Origin: Paenibacillus endophyticus | Lineage (GTDB): Bacteria > Bacillota > Bacilli > Paenibacillales > Paenibacillaceae | Assembly (NCBI RefSeq): GCF_014192395.1 | Contig: NZ_JACHXW010000007.1 | Span: 62,001-126,000 of the forward strand | DNA length: 64,000 bases | Direction of reading: 5' to 3' | Shown: positions 26,038 to 34,896 of the stretch, in pieces | How the letters are laid out: each line of letters opens with the position of its first letter | Position numbering within the stretch: position 1 is the first letter of the stretch | Notes under the pieces: model-generated | What the model saw: only the letters and a program-made list of their open reading frames with translations | Databases searched by the model: none | What the model was told of the DNA's origin: nothing | Translations under genes and position numbers: made by a program

Positions 26038-26868
26038 TTAGACGCTGCCTTTAAGGGCAACCTCCAGCTCTGCCTTAGGCGCGTACACTTTTTTGGCCAA
26101 ATACGACTGCGCAATCATAAAGATACCGCCCGTTACCCAATACAGCGAAATCGCTGCAGGAGCCGACAGGGCGAACACGCCCATTAAGATCGGAGACAAG
26201 TAGCCCATAAATGCCAGCTGCTTCTGCTGAGCGGCATTCGCGTTCTGCTGCGTCGTTTGCGACACCTTGAACTGAACGAAATAAACGAGTGCCGCGATAA
26301 TCGGCAATACGATATCCGGCGATCCAAGCTTAAACCATAAGAAGGAGTGGTCCGCCAGTTCAGGCGTTAGCTTGATCGCTGAGTAAAGCCCCATCAAAAT
26401 AGGCATCTGAATCAACATAGGCAGACAACCGATCGCAAGCGGGTTAACCTGATGCTTCTGGTACAGCTGCATCGTTTCCTGCTGCAGCTTTTGCTTGGAT
26501 TCCGAATCCGATTTGTTTTTGTACTTATCCTGCAGCTGCTTAAGCTCCGGCTGGAGCACCGCCATCTTTGTTTTCATTTGATTCTGAGCGCGATATTGGC
26601 GCATCATAAGCGGCAGCAGCACCAAGCGGATAATAAGCGTGATACCGATAATCGCAAAGCCGTAGTTGCCGTGGAACATGTCAGCCAGGTATTGCAGCAC
26701 CGCCGAAAGCGGATAGATGACATAGTGGTTAAACAAGCCTGGCGTATCGCCGTCGATCGTGCCGCTAGCCGTGCTGCAGCCGCTTACCAAAAGCAAGCCT
26801 GCCAGCATCATGCCAATTATAAAGAGTCGTCCATATTTTAATGAAGGGAATACATTGTTCGTTTGCAT
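26038..26868 (-). CDS. yidC: YidC/Oxa1 membrane protein insertase (lipoprotein type)
   Basis: 276 aa. A lipoprotein signal ends at Cys31 (LLLVSGC); five membrane helices follow, with the hydrophilic-groove Arg in IITLIIRLVLLPL-like sequence and the cytoplasmic coiled hairpin QMKTKMAVLQPELKQLQDKY. It inserts membrane proteins alone or with SecYEG. The ATG at 26868 has GAGGAGG 6 nt upstream, but five of those bases are locked in a 12-bp stem. A MifM-like ORF upstream overlaps the first 31 bp. By analogy with B. subtilis this is the regulated YidC2 paralogue, with a constitutive SpoIIIJ-type copy expected elsewhere. Confidence 0.93.
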   Translation of the reverse strand: MQTNNVFPSLKYGRLFIIGMMLAGLLLVSGCSTASGTIDGDTPGLFNHYVIYPLSAVLQYLADMFHGNYGFAIIGITLIIRLVLLPLMMRQYRAQNQMKTKMAVLQPELKQLQDKYKNKSDSESKQKLQQETMQLYQKHQVNPLAIGCLPMLIQMPILMGLYSAIKLTPELADHSFLWFKLGSPDIVLPIIAALVYFVQFKVSQTTQQNANAAQQKQLAFMGYLSPILMGVFALSAPAAISLYWVTGGIFMIAQSYLAKKVYAPKAELEVALKGSV

Positions 26869-27161
26869 AAAAATCCTCCTCGTTTGTTTGAAAGTACTGG
26901 AACAAACGAGGACATGCAATCTGCTATATCGTCATCAGGCGACTCCTTCCGCTTCACCTTTCTGGCTAGCCAATGGTGCAGCGGAACGGTGCGAATCAGC
27001 ACCTGCGGCATGGAAAGATACATGACGCTTACAACTTCGTCCCGCTCCCAATGCTCATGGGCATCGGTTTGCAAATGCGATGCGTAAGCGAAAGCCAAGG
27101 AGCATAATAGGCTGAGTGAAATGAGATAGGGCATTATGTCATGCAATTCAAACTCGAACAA
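26838..27161 (-). CDS. MifM-like translation-arrest leader for yidC
   Basis: 107 aa, TTG start at 27161 with AAAGGAGGTG 6 nt upstream. Residues 9-28 form a membrane helix (IMPYLISLSLLCSLAFAYAS). Residues 64-81 read W-LA-RKV-KR-KE-SP-DDDIAD. From memory, the arrest segment of B. subtilis MifM contains W-I-RKV-FR-MN-SP-VN-DEEDA, so order and spacing agree with one extra residue. The next codons (SSFV) are the 5' arm of the hairpin hiding the yidC ribosome site. The ORF continues 31 bp into yidC in another frame. MifM stalls when YidC activity falls, opening such a hairpin; the same role is inferred. The usual annotation would miss or mislabel it. Confidence 0.72.
   Translation of the reverse strand: MFEFELHDIMPYLISLSLLCSLAFAYASHLQTDAHEHWERDEVVSVMYLSMPQVLIRTVPLHHWLARKVKRKESPDDDIADCMSSFVPVLSNKRGGFLCKRTMYSLH
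26875..26912 (-). promoter_or_regulatory. stem-loop sequestering the yidC ribosome binding site
   Basis: Minus-strand UCCUCGUUUGUU (26912-26901) pairs perfectly with AACAAACGAGGA (26888-26877) across a 12-nt loop. The 3' arm covers GAGGA of the GAGGAGG ribosome site (26881-26875). The 5' arm begins 7 nt after the DDDIAD codons of the leader ORF, within the footprint of a ribosome stalled there. Confidence 0.88.
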
Positions 27162-27215
27162 TGTATTCACCTCCTTTCATCATCGTTTCAAAAATAGAAT
27201 GGCTGCTGTCTGGTT

Positions 27216-27224
27216 ATTATAACA
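27216..27224 (-). promoter_or_regulatory. extended -10 promoter for the yidC leader
   Basis: Minus-strand TGTTATAAT is a perfect extended -10; no clear -35. The RNA start near 27209 leaves about a 50-nt leader before the TTG at 27161. Confidence 0.55.
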
Positions 27225-27289
27225 GTAATTCTCATCCGATTACGACTATCCCAAGCACAATTATGTTACAAAGCGGTGCTTCTTGGTTA

Positions 27290-27319
27290 TTTACAAATGA
27301 ATAGCATGCACCATATAAT
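27290..27319 (+). promoter_or_regulatory. sigma-A promoter for the amino-acid ABC operon
   Basis: TTTACA (27290-27295), 18-bp spacer, TATAAT (27314-27319). A small palindrome GCACCACGGTGC lies in the transcribed leader near 27340. Confidence 0.55.
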
Positions 27320-27397
27320 TTCTAAGTTGCCAATGTCCGCACCACGGTGCTTCATATCACCATAGATTCCCAATCAACTTAGAAGAAAGAGGACAAC

Positions 27398-28900
27398 ATG
27401 AATCGAAAAAGACTTAGAATCATTTATTTATCGCTCATTGCTTTCACGGTTCTGCTGGTCGCGCTCGGTCCGTTTTTCCCAACCGGAAAAACCGGCTCTT
27501 ATTCCGTAAGCGCAGAAAGTGCCGCAGCACCTGCCTCCGGTCAGAAGAAAAAGCTTATTATGGGCACATCAGCCGACTATCCGCCTTACGAAAGCGTAGA
27601 TGCCAAGGGCAGCGGCGAAATCGTCGGTATGGATATCGATGTAGCCAAGTATATCACCAGCCAGCTCGGATATGAACTGGAAATCGCCAACATTGATTTC
27701 AATGGGTTAATCGCTGCGCTGCAAACCGGACGCGTCGACTTCGTCATGTCCGCCATGTCCGCTACGGACGAACGGAGACAAAGCGTTGATTTCTCTGAGA
27801 TGTACTACGCTGCGCGCAATACAATTGTTTCCAAAAAATCAGCGCCGCTTGCAACCGAAGCCTCGCTCGCAGGCAAGCAAGTCGGCACGCAGCTCGGCTC
27901 CACGCAGGATCTCTATGCGGCAACGATCGAGGGCGCTGTATTGAAGAAGCTCAATAAAATTCCTGATCTTATTCAGGAATTGAATTCCGGCCGGATCGAT
28001 GCCGCAATCGTTGAGGATGCCGTCGCCGTAGAGATGACCAATTCCAATCCCGAGCTCGCCATGAATTTCCTGCCTGCCGAGTCTGCCGACAACGGGTATG
28101 CGATTGCTTTCCCGAAACAATCGCCAATTGTCGCTGAGTTTAATGGCGTACTCTCTGAGATGAAGGAGAACGGCAAGCTTGATGACATTACAAAAAAATG
28201 GTTTGCCGAGGAAGAAACAAGCTCAGGCGCATTGCTTGGCCTGAACATTGATTTCAGCATTCTCAAGGACTACATTCCTTATATTCTAAAAGGGGTTTAC
28301 GTCACCCTGCTCTTCACGCTTGTGTCCGCCTTGTTCGGACTTGTATGGGGAACGATTCTATCGCTCTTCAAAATTTCCGGCATCAAGCCGCTCGAGTGGT
28401 TCGCAACCGCCTATACATCCGTATTCCGCGGCACGCCGCTGCTTGTCCAGCTTACGATTATTTATTATGCCACTCCGCAGCTGTTCAACTACGACATTCC
28501 TGCATTGATGGCAGCCGGACTTGCTTTCGGACTTAACTCTGCTGCTTATTTGTCAGAAACCATCAGGGGCGGCATTATGGCTGTCGACAAGGGCCAGCGG
28601 GAAGCCGCCATTGCGCTCGGCATTCCTTATCGGAAAATGATGATCCGCATTATTTTCCCGCAGGCGCTTCGCACGATTCTTCCTGCTCTCGTGAACGAAT
28701 GCGTAGCGCTGCTGAAAGAATCGTCACTCGTCTCGGTCATCGGAGTATCCGATCTAATGCGCCGTGCAGACGTGGTTCGCTCTGACACCTTCCGCTCCAT
28801 TGAAGTGCTGCTGTTTGTCGCTGCCATCTATTACGTCCTTGTCCTTATCCTAACCTCGTTTGCCCGTAAGCTTGAAAGGAGGCTGCGCCGCAGTGATTAA
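27398..28900 (+). CDS. amino-acid ABC transporter, fused binding protein-permease
   Basis: 500 aa. A signal-anchor helix, then a family 3 solute-binding domain (residues about 50-280; GTSADYPPYESVD, GMDIDVAKYI, GRVDFVMSAM), then a HisM/GlnP-type permease with about five helices and the EAA loop (REAAIALGIPYRKMMIRIIFP). The GlnP-type fusion keeps the substrate domain tethered. Likely polar amino-acid uptake. The ATPase gene overlaps by 8 bp. Confidence 0.93.
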   Translation: MNRKRLRIIYLSLIAFTVLLVALGPFFPTGKTGSYSVSAESAAAPASGQKKKLIMGTSADYPPYESVDAKGSGEIVGMDIDVAKYITSQLGYELEIANIDFNGLIAALQTGRVDFVMSAMSATDERRQSVDFSEMYYAARNTIVSKKSAPLATEASLAGKQVGTQLGSTQDLYAATIEGAVLKKLNKIPDLIQELNSGRIDAAIVEDAVAVEMTNSNPELAMNFLPAESADNGYAIAFPKQSPIVAEFNGVLSEMKENGKLDDITKKWFAEEETSSGALLGLNIDFSILKDYIPYILKGVYVTLLFTLVSALFGLVWGTILSLFKISGIKPLEWFATAYTSVFRGTPLLVQLTIIYYATPQLFNYDIPALMAAGLAFGLNSAAYLSETIRGGIMAVDKGQREAAIALGIPYRKMMIRIIFPQALRTILPALVNECVALLKESSLVSVIGVSDLMRRADVVRSDTFRSIEVLLFVAAIYYVLVLILTSFARKLERRLRRSD

Positions 28901-29615
28901 CATAACCGATTTAACGAAAGCCTTCGGCAAGAACCAAGTACTGAAAGGCATTACAACAACGGTAGATAAAGGGGAGGTCGTGGCGCTGATCGGTCCGTCC
29001 GGATCAGGCAAATCCACGTTTCTGCGCTGTATCAACATGCTGGAAACACCAACCTCCGGCCAAATAGATATTGAGGGTACGGCGATTACCGATCCCAAAA
29101 CCGACATCGCTCGCGTTCGCCAGCGCATCGGCATGGTCTTTCAGCACTTTCATCTGTTCCCACATATGACTGTCATCGATAATATTACGTTCGCTCCTAT
29201 GGAAGTGAAAGGACTGACAGCCCAAGAAGCGCGCAGCAAAGCGAAGGAGCTGCTTGCCCGCGTCGGTCTCTCGGACAAAGCAGACAGCTATCCTTCCCGC
29301 TTATCCGGCGGGCAGAAGCAGCGCGTCGCTATCGCAAGGAGCCTCGCGATGGAGCCTGACATTATGCTTTTTGATGAGCCAACCTCCGCACTTGATCCCG
29401 AGATGGTGAAGGAAGTACTCACGGTAATTCGCAGCCTTGCCGACAGCGGCATGACGATGCTGATTGTCACGCATGAGATGAAATTCGCACGGGAAGCCGC
29501 GGATACGATCTATTTCCTAGACGACGGCAAGCTTGTTGAGCGCACCAAACCTGAGCAGTTTTTCACGAAGCCGCAAAGCGAGCGAGCTGCGAGGTTTCTG
29601 GAGCAGGTGCTTTAA
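28893..29615 (+). CDS. amino-acid ABC transporter ATPase (GlnQ-like)
   Basis: 240 aa. Walker A GPSGSGKST, signature LSGGQKQR, Walker B MLFDEPTSALDPEMV, His switch VTHEM. GTG start at 28893 with GGAGG upstream, inside the end of the permease gene (translation coupling). Energises the upstream fused transporter. Confidence 0.94.
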   Translation: MINITDLTKAFGKNQVLKGITTTVDKGEVVALIGPSGSGKSTFLRCINMLETPTSGQIDIEGTAITDPKTDIARVRQRIGMVFQHFHLFPHMTVIDNITFAPMEVKGLTAQEARSKAKELLARVGLSDKADSYPSRLSGGQKQRVAIARSLAMEPDIMLFDEPTSALDPEMVKEVLTVIRSLADSGMTMLIVTHEMKFAREAADTIYFLDDGKLVERTKPEQFFTKPQSERAARFLEQVL

Positions 29616-29671
29616 TCTAAGACGCTCCTTCGGCTTGGGCAGGATGTCTGTCGCTATCACTAAGCATTCCA

Positions 29672-29705
29672 TTCATCCACGTCAGCCTAGCATGACGTGA
29701 ATGAA
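29672..29705. repeat. 13-bp inverted repeat downstream of the ATPase gene
   Basis: TTCATCCACGTCA / TGACGTGAATGAA with an 8-nt loop and one mismatch. It lacks a T-tract. Possibly an mRNA-stabilising hairpin for the amino-acid ABC transcript. Confidence 0.55.
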
Positions 29706-29735
29706 CAAAGGCGCTGCTGCAAAGCTGCGTATCGT

Positions 29736-29774
29736 AAAGAGCTCTGCGGATATTCATGCCGCAGAGCTCTCTTT
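29736..29774. terminator. bidirectional terminator
   Basis: AAAGAGCTCTGCGG / CCGCAGAGCTCTCTTT, 12-14-bp stem between the convergent amino-acid ABC operon and GH105 gene. Confidence 0.82.
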
Positions 29775-29783
29775 ATTGGCCTC

Positions 29784-30887
29784 TTACTCCGGCAACTCAA
29801 CCAGCGTCTCCATCTCAACGCAAGCCATAACGAACGCACCTACGCCATGCAAATCATTCTCGCAGGTTGGCCGCGTCACGTAACTCTCGTAATCTCCTGC
29901 CGAGGTGCCGATGCAAATATCCGGCAGGACAAACCCTTCCTGATTATCGCTCTGTACGACGCGCACGAGTCCTTCATATCCCCGCCTAGCCGCAGCAAGG
30001 ACAGTATCATCCGCTAAGCCGAGCTTATATGCTTTGGCTAGCGTATAGACAAACAAGCACGTACAGGAGGTTTCCAGCCAATTATCCGGCATATGCCCCT
30101 TGTCCACGATCTGATGCCACAAGCCGCTCTCCGTATCTTGATACCGCACGAGCGCGGCTGCAAATTTGGACAGCTCGGTTTCGAGCTCGGCACGGCCCGC
30201 TTCCCCTTCTTGCAGCTCATCCAGAAATTGAGCAAGCGCCAGTCCGTACCAGCCAAGCGACCTTCCCCAAAACTCCGGCGAGCAGCCCGTCTCTGGATCG
30301 GCCCAAGGCATCTGCCTGCTTTCATCCCAAGCATGATACAGCAATCCCGTTTTCTCATCGCGCATATGAAGCCGCATCAACCGCTCCTGCTGCAGCGCCA
30401 ATGCACGCAGCGATTCATCACCGTAAGCATTCGCATATTTCAGCGCGAATACGCCTCCCATGTATAAGCCATCCAGCCACATGTTATAAGCGTACTTATC
30501 CTTATGCCAGAAGCCTCCCTCTGAGGTTCGGTGCAGCGTACCGAACAAACTGCGGAGCTTATCTGCCGCTATTCGGTATTTGCGCACCTCCGAGCGCTCA
30601 TCTAAACGGAACAGCAATAATCCCGCTTGGATTGCATCCAGCTCATCCCGCGCGAATTCGAAATTGCCGCAGTCGTCTACCAGCTGATCCACATACCTTT
30701 TGATATACGCATCATACCGATCATCCCGCTCCTCCTGCCACAGCAGCTCCATCCCGCATAGGAATACGCCTTGATGATAGTGCCAGCGTCCCGCTGGCGG
30801 TAGCTCCTCCGGCGAATAGCTGCTCATTAATTGATCGCAGGCTGCCCTTGCCCATAAGATCGGCGTCCGTGCCTCATGATTCGGCAT
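29784..30887 (-). CDS. GH105 unsaturated rhamnogalacturonyl hydrolase
   Basis: 367 aa, all-helical (alpha/alpha)6 barrel of the YteR/YesR type that removes the unsaturated uronic acid left by pectin lyases. Catalytic Asp lies in MWLDGLYMGG; other barrel motifs are GGFWHKDKY, FWGRSLGWYGLAL and NWLETSCTCLFVYTL. No signal peptide, so it acts on imported oligosaccharides. ATG at 30887 after GAGGGGAG; the TTG 6 bp earlier is rejected. Last gene of the lipoprotein-permease-permease-hydrolase operon. Confidence 0.9.
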   Translation of the reverse strand: MPNHEARTPILWARAACDQLMSSYSPEELPPAGRWHYHQGVFLCGMELLWQEERDDRYDAYIKRYVDQLVDDCGNFEFARDELDAIQAGLLLFRLDERSEVRKYRIAADKLRSLFGTLHRTSEGGFWHKDKYAYNMWLDGLYMGGVFALKYANAYGDESLRALALQQERLMRLHMRDEKTGLLYHAWDESRQMPWADPETGCSPEFWGRSLGWYGLALAQFLDELQEGEAGRAELETELSKFAAALVRYQDTESGLWHQIVDKGHMPDNWLETSCTCLFVYTLAKAYKLGLADDTVLAAARRGYEGLVRVVQSDNQEGFVLPDICIGTSAGDYESYVTRPTCENDLHGVGAFVMACVEMETLVELPE

Positions 30888-30945
30888 GTCCAAAACTCCC
30901 CTCAGCTGTTTCTATGCTATATCCTTAATCGTTCTCTCTATCAGA

Positions 30946-31821
30946 CTAGCCTTTGATCGATCCCAGCATCGCGCCTTTGGCGAAATGCTTCTGCAAGAAT
31001 GGATATACCAGCAGAATCGGCAGCGTTGCTACAACGATGACGGCCATTTTCACTGTCTGGTCAGGCGGCGGCACGGCCGCATCCAGATCAGAGCTGTAAT
31101 CGAGACCGCTTGCAAGCACGACGATTTGACGCAGCAGCACTTGAATCGGCCATTTGGCGCTGTCGTCCAAATAGAGAATTGCGCTCAAATAGGTGTTCCA
31201 GTACGTCACCGCATAGAATAAGGATATGGTCGCAATCGCCGGCATCGACAATGGCAGAACGATTCGGAATAGAATGCCGAAGTCATTGCAGCCGTCTATT
31301 TTGGCCGATTCCTCAAGCCCCTCCGGAATATTCTGAAAAAAGTTCTTTAGAATAATTAAATTGAACGCGCTGATAGCGGAAGGAATAATAAGTGCGGCAT
31401 ACGTATCAATTAGCCCCATCTCCCGCACAACAAGAAACGTTGGTATCAGTCCGCCGCTGAAGAGCATCGTAAACACGACCAGAAACATGATCGCCTTGCG
31501 CCCGTCAAGATCCCTTCGCGATAATCCGTAAGCCATCAGTGCGGTTGTAAACATGCTGAACAAGGTACCGAACAACGTAATGCCCGTAGATACCGCCATC
31601 GCTCTGAAGATCGTATCGGTCGAGAAAATAAATGTATAAGCATCAAAGCTCCATATGGTCGGAACGAGAATGAATTTCTTCATCGCCATTTCGGCGCTCG
31701 TTGTGAATGATCCTGCTACAACATGCAGGAACGGCAGCACGGTAACGAGCGCGATTACAGCGAGCAGCGTGAAATTCACGATCGAAAATAACCGCCCGCC
31801 AAACGTCTTATCCTCTACCAT
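30946..31821 (-). CDS. sugar ABC permease, LplC/YtcP type
   Basis: 291 aa, six helices, MalG-like, with the EAA loop EGLEESAKIDGCNDFGILFR. Pairs with the LplB-type permease 52 bp upstream. Typical for rhamnogalacturonan or other complex oligosaccharides in Paenibacillus. ATG at 31821 has AAGGGGA 8 nt upstream; the 9-residue extension is rejected. Confidence 0.92.
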   Translation of the reverse strand: MVEDKTFGGRLFSIVNFTLLAVIALVTVLPFLHVVAGSFTTSAEMAMKKFILVPTIWSFDAYTFIFSTDTIFRAMAVSTGITLFGTLFSMFTTALMAYGLSRRDLDGRKAIMFLVVFTMLFSGGLIPTFLVVREMGLIDTYAALIIPSAISAFNLIILKNFFQNIPEGLEESAKIDGCNDFGILFRIVLPLSMPAIATISLFYAVTYWNTYLSAILYLDDSAKWPIQVLLRQIVVLASGLDYSSDLDAAVPPPDQTVKMAVIVVATLPILLVYPFLQKHFAKGAMLGSIKG

Positions 31822-31873
31822 GCGAAAATCCCCTTCCTCGATCACCATAACGGGTAAGCTGAGTTATTCTCAC

Positions 31874-32824
31874 TTAATAAACGCCCTCCTCGCCCATCTT
31901 CTTCGCCAGCCTGTTCGCTGCCATGACTAATACGAGTCCGATAAAGGATTTAAAGAAGCCAATTGCGGTACTGTAGCTGAACTGCCCCTGCCTTAAACCG
32001 GCCGTATACACGTAGGTATCAATAATTTCGGCTACGTCGCGATTCATAGAGTTCAGCAGCAAGTATACATGCTCGAATCCAAGCTCCAGCACATCTCCGA
32101 TTTTTAATATGAGCAAAATAATAATAACGCTTCTGATCGCAGGCAGCGTAATATGCCATACCTGTCGTACCCGACCGGCGCCATCCATTCTCGCGGCTTC
32201 ATATAATCCGGGATCGACAGAGGCAATAGCCGCCAAATATATGATCGTTCCCCAACCCGCTTCCCGCCAGATCACCTGGATGATATAGGTCGGCCTGAAC
32301 CACTCGGGGCTGAGCAGGAAATTGATTTTTTCGAATCCAAAATACGCAAGCAGCTCATTGACGATGCCGCCGTCCGATGTCAGCATGACGAAGCTGATCG
32401 ACACAATGATGACCCAAGACATAAAGTGAGGCAAATAGACGAGCGTCTGGAACGTTCTTTTGAAAAAAGAGGATCGAACCTCGTTCAGCATAAGCGCAAG
32501 CAGAATCGGCACAGGGAAATAGAACAGCAGGTTCATGCCGAACAGCAGCAGCGTATTGGTCAGAATATTAAGGAAATCCGGCTCCGTAAAGAGCCTTTCA
32601 AAGTGCTTGAAGCCCACCCAGTCACTTCCGCCGATGCCCTTGAACGGCTTATAGTCCTGAAAAGCGATCGAAAGACCGGCCATTGGGATATACTTGAATA
32701 CGATAAAAAAGAATATGCCCGGCAGAAGCATGACATAGAGCCATTTGTTTTTCCAAAGCCGCTTTTTGAGCTCGCTCGTTCTAGGCTGCGGTACTCTTGC
32801 CTGCCGAATAACCGATTCTTGCAT
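31874..32824 (-). CDS. sugar ABC permease, LplB/YteP type
   Basis: 316 aa with a characteristic basic N-terminus before the first helix (KNKWLYVMLLPGIFFFIVFK) and SIAFQDYKPFKGI. The EAA loop is DPGLYEAARMDGAGRVRQVW. No ATPase gene is nearby, so a shared MsmK-like ATPase is expected elsewhere. Confidence 0.92.
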   Translation of the reverse strand: MQESVIRQARVPQPRTSELKKRLWKNKWLYVMLLPGIFFFIVFKYIPMAGLSIAFQDYKPFKGIGGSDWVGFKHFERLFTEPDFLNILTNTLLLFGMNLLFYFPVPILLALMLNEVRSSFFKRTFQTLVYLPHFMSWVIIVSISFVMLTSDGGIVNELLAYFGFEKINFLLSPEWFRPTYIIQVIWREAGWGTIIYLAAIASVDPGLYEAARMDGAGRVRQVWHITLPAIRSVIIILLILKIGDVLELGFEHVYLLLNSMNRDVAEIIDTYVYTAGLRQGQFSYSTAIGFFKSFIGLVLVMAANRLAKKMGEEGVY

Positions 32825-32852
32825 ATGGCTTCTTCCTTTCTGCGGGAGGTTT

Positions 32853-32881
32853 GGAGGCTGCTAATGATGCACGCAGCCTCC
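32853..32881 (-). promoter_or_regulatory. hairpin between binding-protein and permease genes
   Basis: GGAGGCTGC / GCAGCCTCC, 9-bp perfect stem and 11-nt loop with no T-tract. Such hairpins usually protect the upstream binding-protein mRNA or limit read-through into permease genes. Confidence 0.6.
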
Positions 32882-32888
32882 AAGTCAT

Positions 32889-32976
32889 CACGATTGCACG
32901 ATTTGCACGTTTTGCACGAATTACACGAATTGCACGAATTGTTCGATTCATACGATTTTCACGGTTTTGTACGATG
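32889..32976. repeat. degenerate 9-10-bp tandem array
   Basis: About nine head-to-tail units of the form GCACGAATT / GCACGATTT / TACGATTTT between the lipoprotein gene and its permease. The units are AT-rich with a fixed ACGA or CACG core. No coding frame is supported. Confidence 0.75.
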
Positions 32977-33001
32977 GGTTCAATTTTCTCGATCGGCGCT
33001 T

Positions 33002-34561
33002 CTAATTCTTGTAAGCTGCGTTGTATTCTTCGATAATTTGGGCACCGCCGCGCTTCTTCCAGTCTTCTACCGCCTTATCGAAGCCTGCTTTATCAATGGT
33101 GCCATACATATATTTGTATGTGGCGTCCTTAATGATTTCTTGCAGCTCCGTGCCTTTCTCCGTATATGCAGCCGAATCAAGCGGCGCCGTTGGATCGGCG
33201 ATGGCGATCTTCTCGTTCTCCACAATCAGCTGCTCGGCATGGATCCGTGCTTCCAGCTCATGCAAGCCCTCGTACATGCCGTTTGTTTCCGGCTCGCCGA
33301 TAACGCTGTCCTTGAAGCCTTTCACTTCCCGCTCGGTCAGCTCCTTGTCCGCGGATGCTTTTGCTTTGCCGTCCACGACCGTGTAATGCGTGCCTTCAAT
33401 GCCCCAATACATCATATTCGCCACTTCCGGCGTCATCAGCTTGTCGAAGAAGGCCAATATTTGCTTGAGCTCCGCTTCGTCTTTGATCGCTGATTTAGGG
33501 AACAATGCGACGTTATTGTAGCCAGGGATCGACCATGAAGCCATTTTCCCATCAGGGCCCGCTACCATGCTGTGCGTATCAACAACGGCTGTTGGCACGT
33601 TTTTGACCAAATCCTTCACAAGCGAATCCACGTCCTGCATCGAGCCGATGTAGACGCCCGCTTTGCCGCTTGTAAACATATTCACTTGATCGGTTTTGCT
33701 TGTGGCTGCAAAATCCACGTTCATCGCTTTGGCATCACGGATCTTTTTGATAAAATCCATCGTTGCCGCATATTCCGGCGTCGTAAAGTCAGGCACAAGC
33801 TGGCCGTCCCGCTCACCCCAGTTATTCGGAGCCCCAAACCAAGCGGCAACCGTTTTGAATGCGCCATAAATCAGATCATTGCGATCAGCTAAGCCGATCG
33901 TATCCGGCTTGCCGTTTCCGTCCGGGTCGCCGTTCGTGAATTTGTCCATCATCGCATACAGCTCATCTACATTTGTGGGAGCAGACAGGCCAAGCTTATC
34001 CGCCCAATCCTTGCGGTAAATCATGCCTTGGCGTGCAAGCGGCCTTCCGATATAAACCGAATACAGCTTCCCGTCTACCTTCGTATTATTTAAAATTTCT
34101 TCCTTCAGCTTGCTTAGGTTCGGGAACTCGGCAAGGTAGGGACCAATCTCCCAGAACTGCCCTTCGCGGATCGCTTCCTTCATCTGCACGAAGGTCGCTT
34201 GGTTTTTCAAATACGTAACCTGCGGCAGCGAGCCCGTAGCAAAGGAAGCATTCAGCTTCTCCTCGTACGTATCTGCCGGGAAAAATTGATAGGTCAGCTT
34301 GGTGTTCGTCAGCTTCTCAAGCTCGTTCTTGATCGTATCCGGCGGCGTCTCTGCTGTGTTAAGCGGAAGCATGATCGTAATTTCGGTTGGCTTAGCCGGT
34401 TCCTCCGGTTTGGCTGTTTCTTCTGTCTTAGCTTCGGTGTCATTGCTCGGTGAAGGCGATGTATTATTGTTGCCTCCGTTGCTGCCGCCCGAGCATGCTG
34501 CAAGCAGCAGGCTGAACGTCAAAACCATGCCCATCAGAATCGAATACGATTTTTTCTTCAT
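33002..34561 (-). CDS. LipO/LplA-type solute-binding lipoprotein
   Basis: 519 aa. Lipoprotein signal with Cys23 (LLLAACSGG), a low-complexity Asn/Ser/Glu linker, then a family 1 binding fold. Contains a calcium-loop-like DPDGNGKPDTIGLADRND. Export substrate receptor for the LplB/LplC pair downstream. About half identical by eye to the second lipoprotein at 34897. The ATG lies 9 nt after GGAGG. Confidence 0.93.
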   Translation of the reverse strand: MKKKSYSILMGMVLTFSLLLAACSGGSNGGNNNTSPSPSNDTEAKTEETAKPEEPAKPTEITIMLPLNTAETPPDTIKNELEKLTNTKLTYQFFPADTYEEKLNASFATGSLPQVTYLKNQATFVQMKEAIREGQFWEIGPYLAEFPNLSKLKEEILNNTKVDGKLYSVYIGRPLARQGMIYRKDWADKLGLSAPTNVDELYAMMDKFTNGDPDGNGKPDTIGLADRNDLIYGAFKTVAAWFGAPNNWGERDGQLVPDFTTPEYAATMDFIKKIRDAKAMNVDFAATSKTDQVNMFTSGKAGVYIGSMQDVDSLVKDLVKNVPTAVVDTHSMVAGPDGKMASWSIPGYNNVALFPKSAIKDEAELKQILAFFDKLMTPEVANMMYWGIEGTHYTVVDGKAKASADKELTEREVKGFKDSVIGEPETNGMYEGLHELEARIHAEQLIVENEKIAIADPTAPLDSAAYTEKGTELQEIIKDATYKYMYGTIDKAGFDKAVEDWKKRGGAQIIEEYNAAYKN

Positions 34562-34632
34562 ACCGCGTTGACCTCCATATATCGTTTTGATTGCTTCCCA
34601 TTCAAGCTACCATGTCTATTCAGAGTGCCGAA

Positions 34633-34687
34633 ATAATCATTTGAACCGATGCACGCCCTCAAAGGCCCCAACTGAGCTAATGATTAT
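34633..34687. promoter_or_regulatory. inverted ATGATTAT motif pair in the lipoprotein promoter
   Basis: ATAATCAT (34633-34640) and ATGATTAT (34680-34687) face each other. The same octamer occurs twice upstream of the AraC gene. The 335-bp gap 34562-34896 otherwise holds only a terminator (34792-34842). Confidence 0.45.
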
Positions 34688-34791
34688 CCCCCTCTTAAAT
34701 GACACCTCCTAAGCCCAAGCCCGAAACCGCGCCAATATGACTATCTCAAAATCATTGCTAGAAGCTTCAGCTCCCGTATGCCTTCATATAG

Positions 34792-34842
34792 CCAAAAAAA
34801 AGGAACCTTCATCCCCGCTTTATAGTGGGGTTGAAGATTCCT
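34792..34842 (-). terminator. terminator of the second lipoprotein gene
   Basis: Minus-strand AGGAATCTTCAACCCC / GGGGATGAAGGTTCCT with two mismatches, followed by nine T. Confidence 0.88.
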
Positions 34843-34896
34843 CTCGGACTTTTATATGGTTTATCGACGCTTGATTACCCGCTAAGCCAATCCCTT

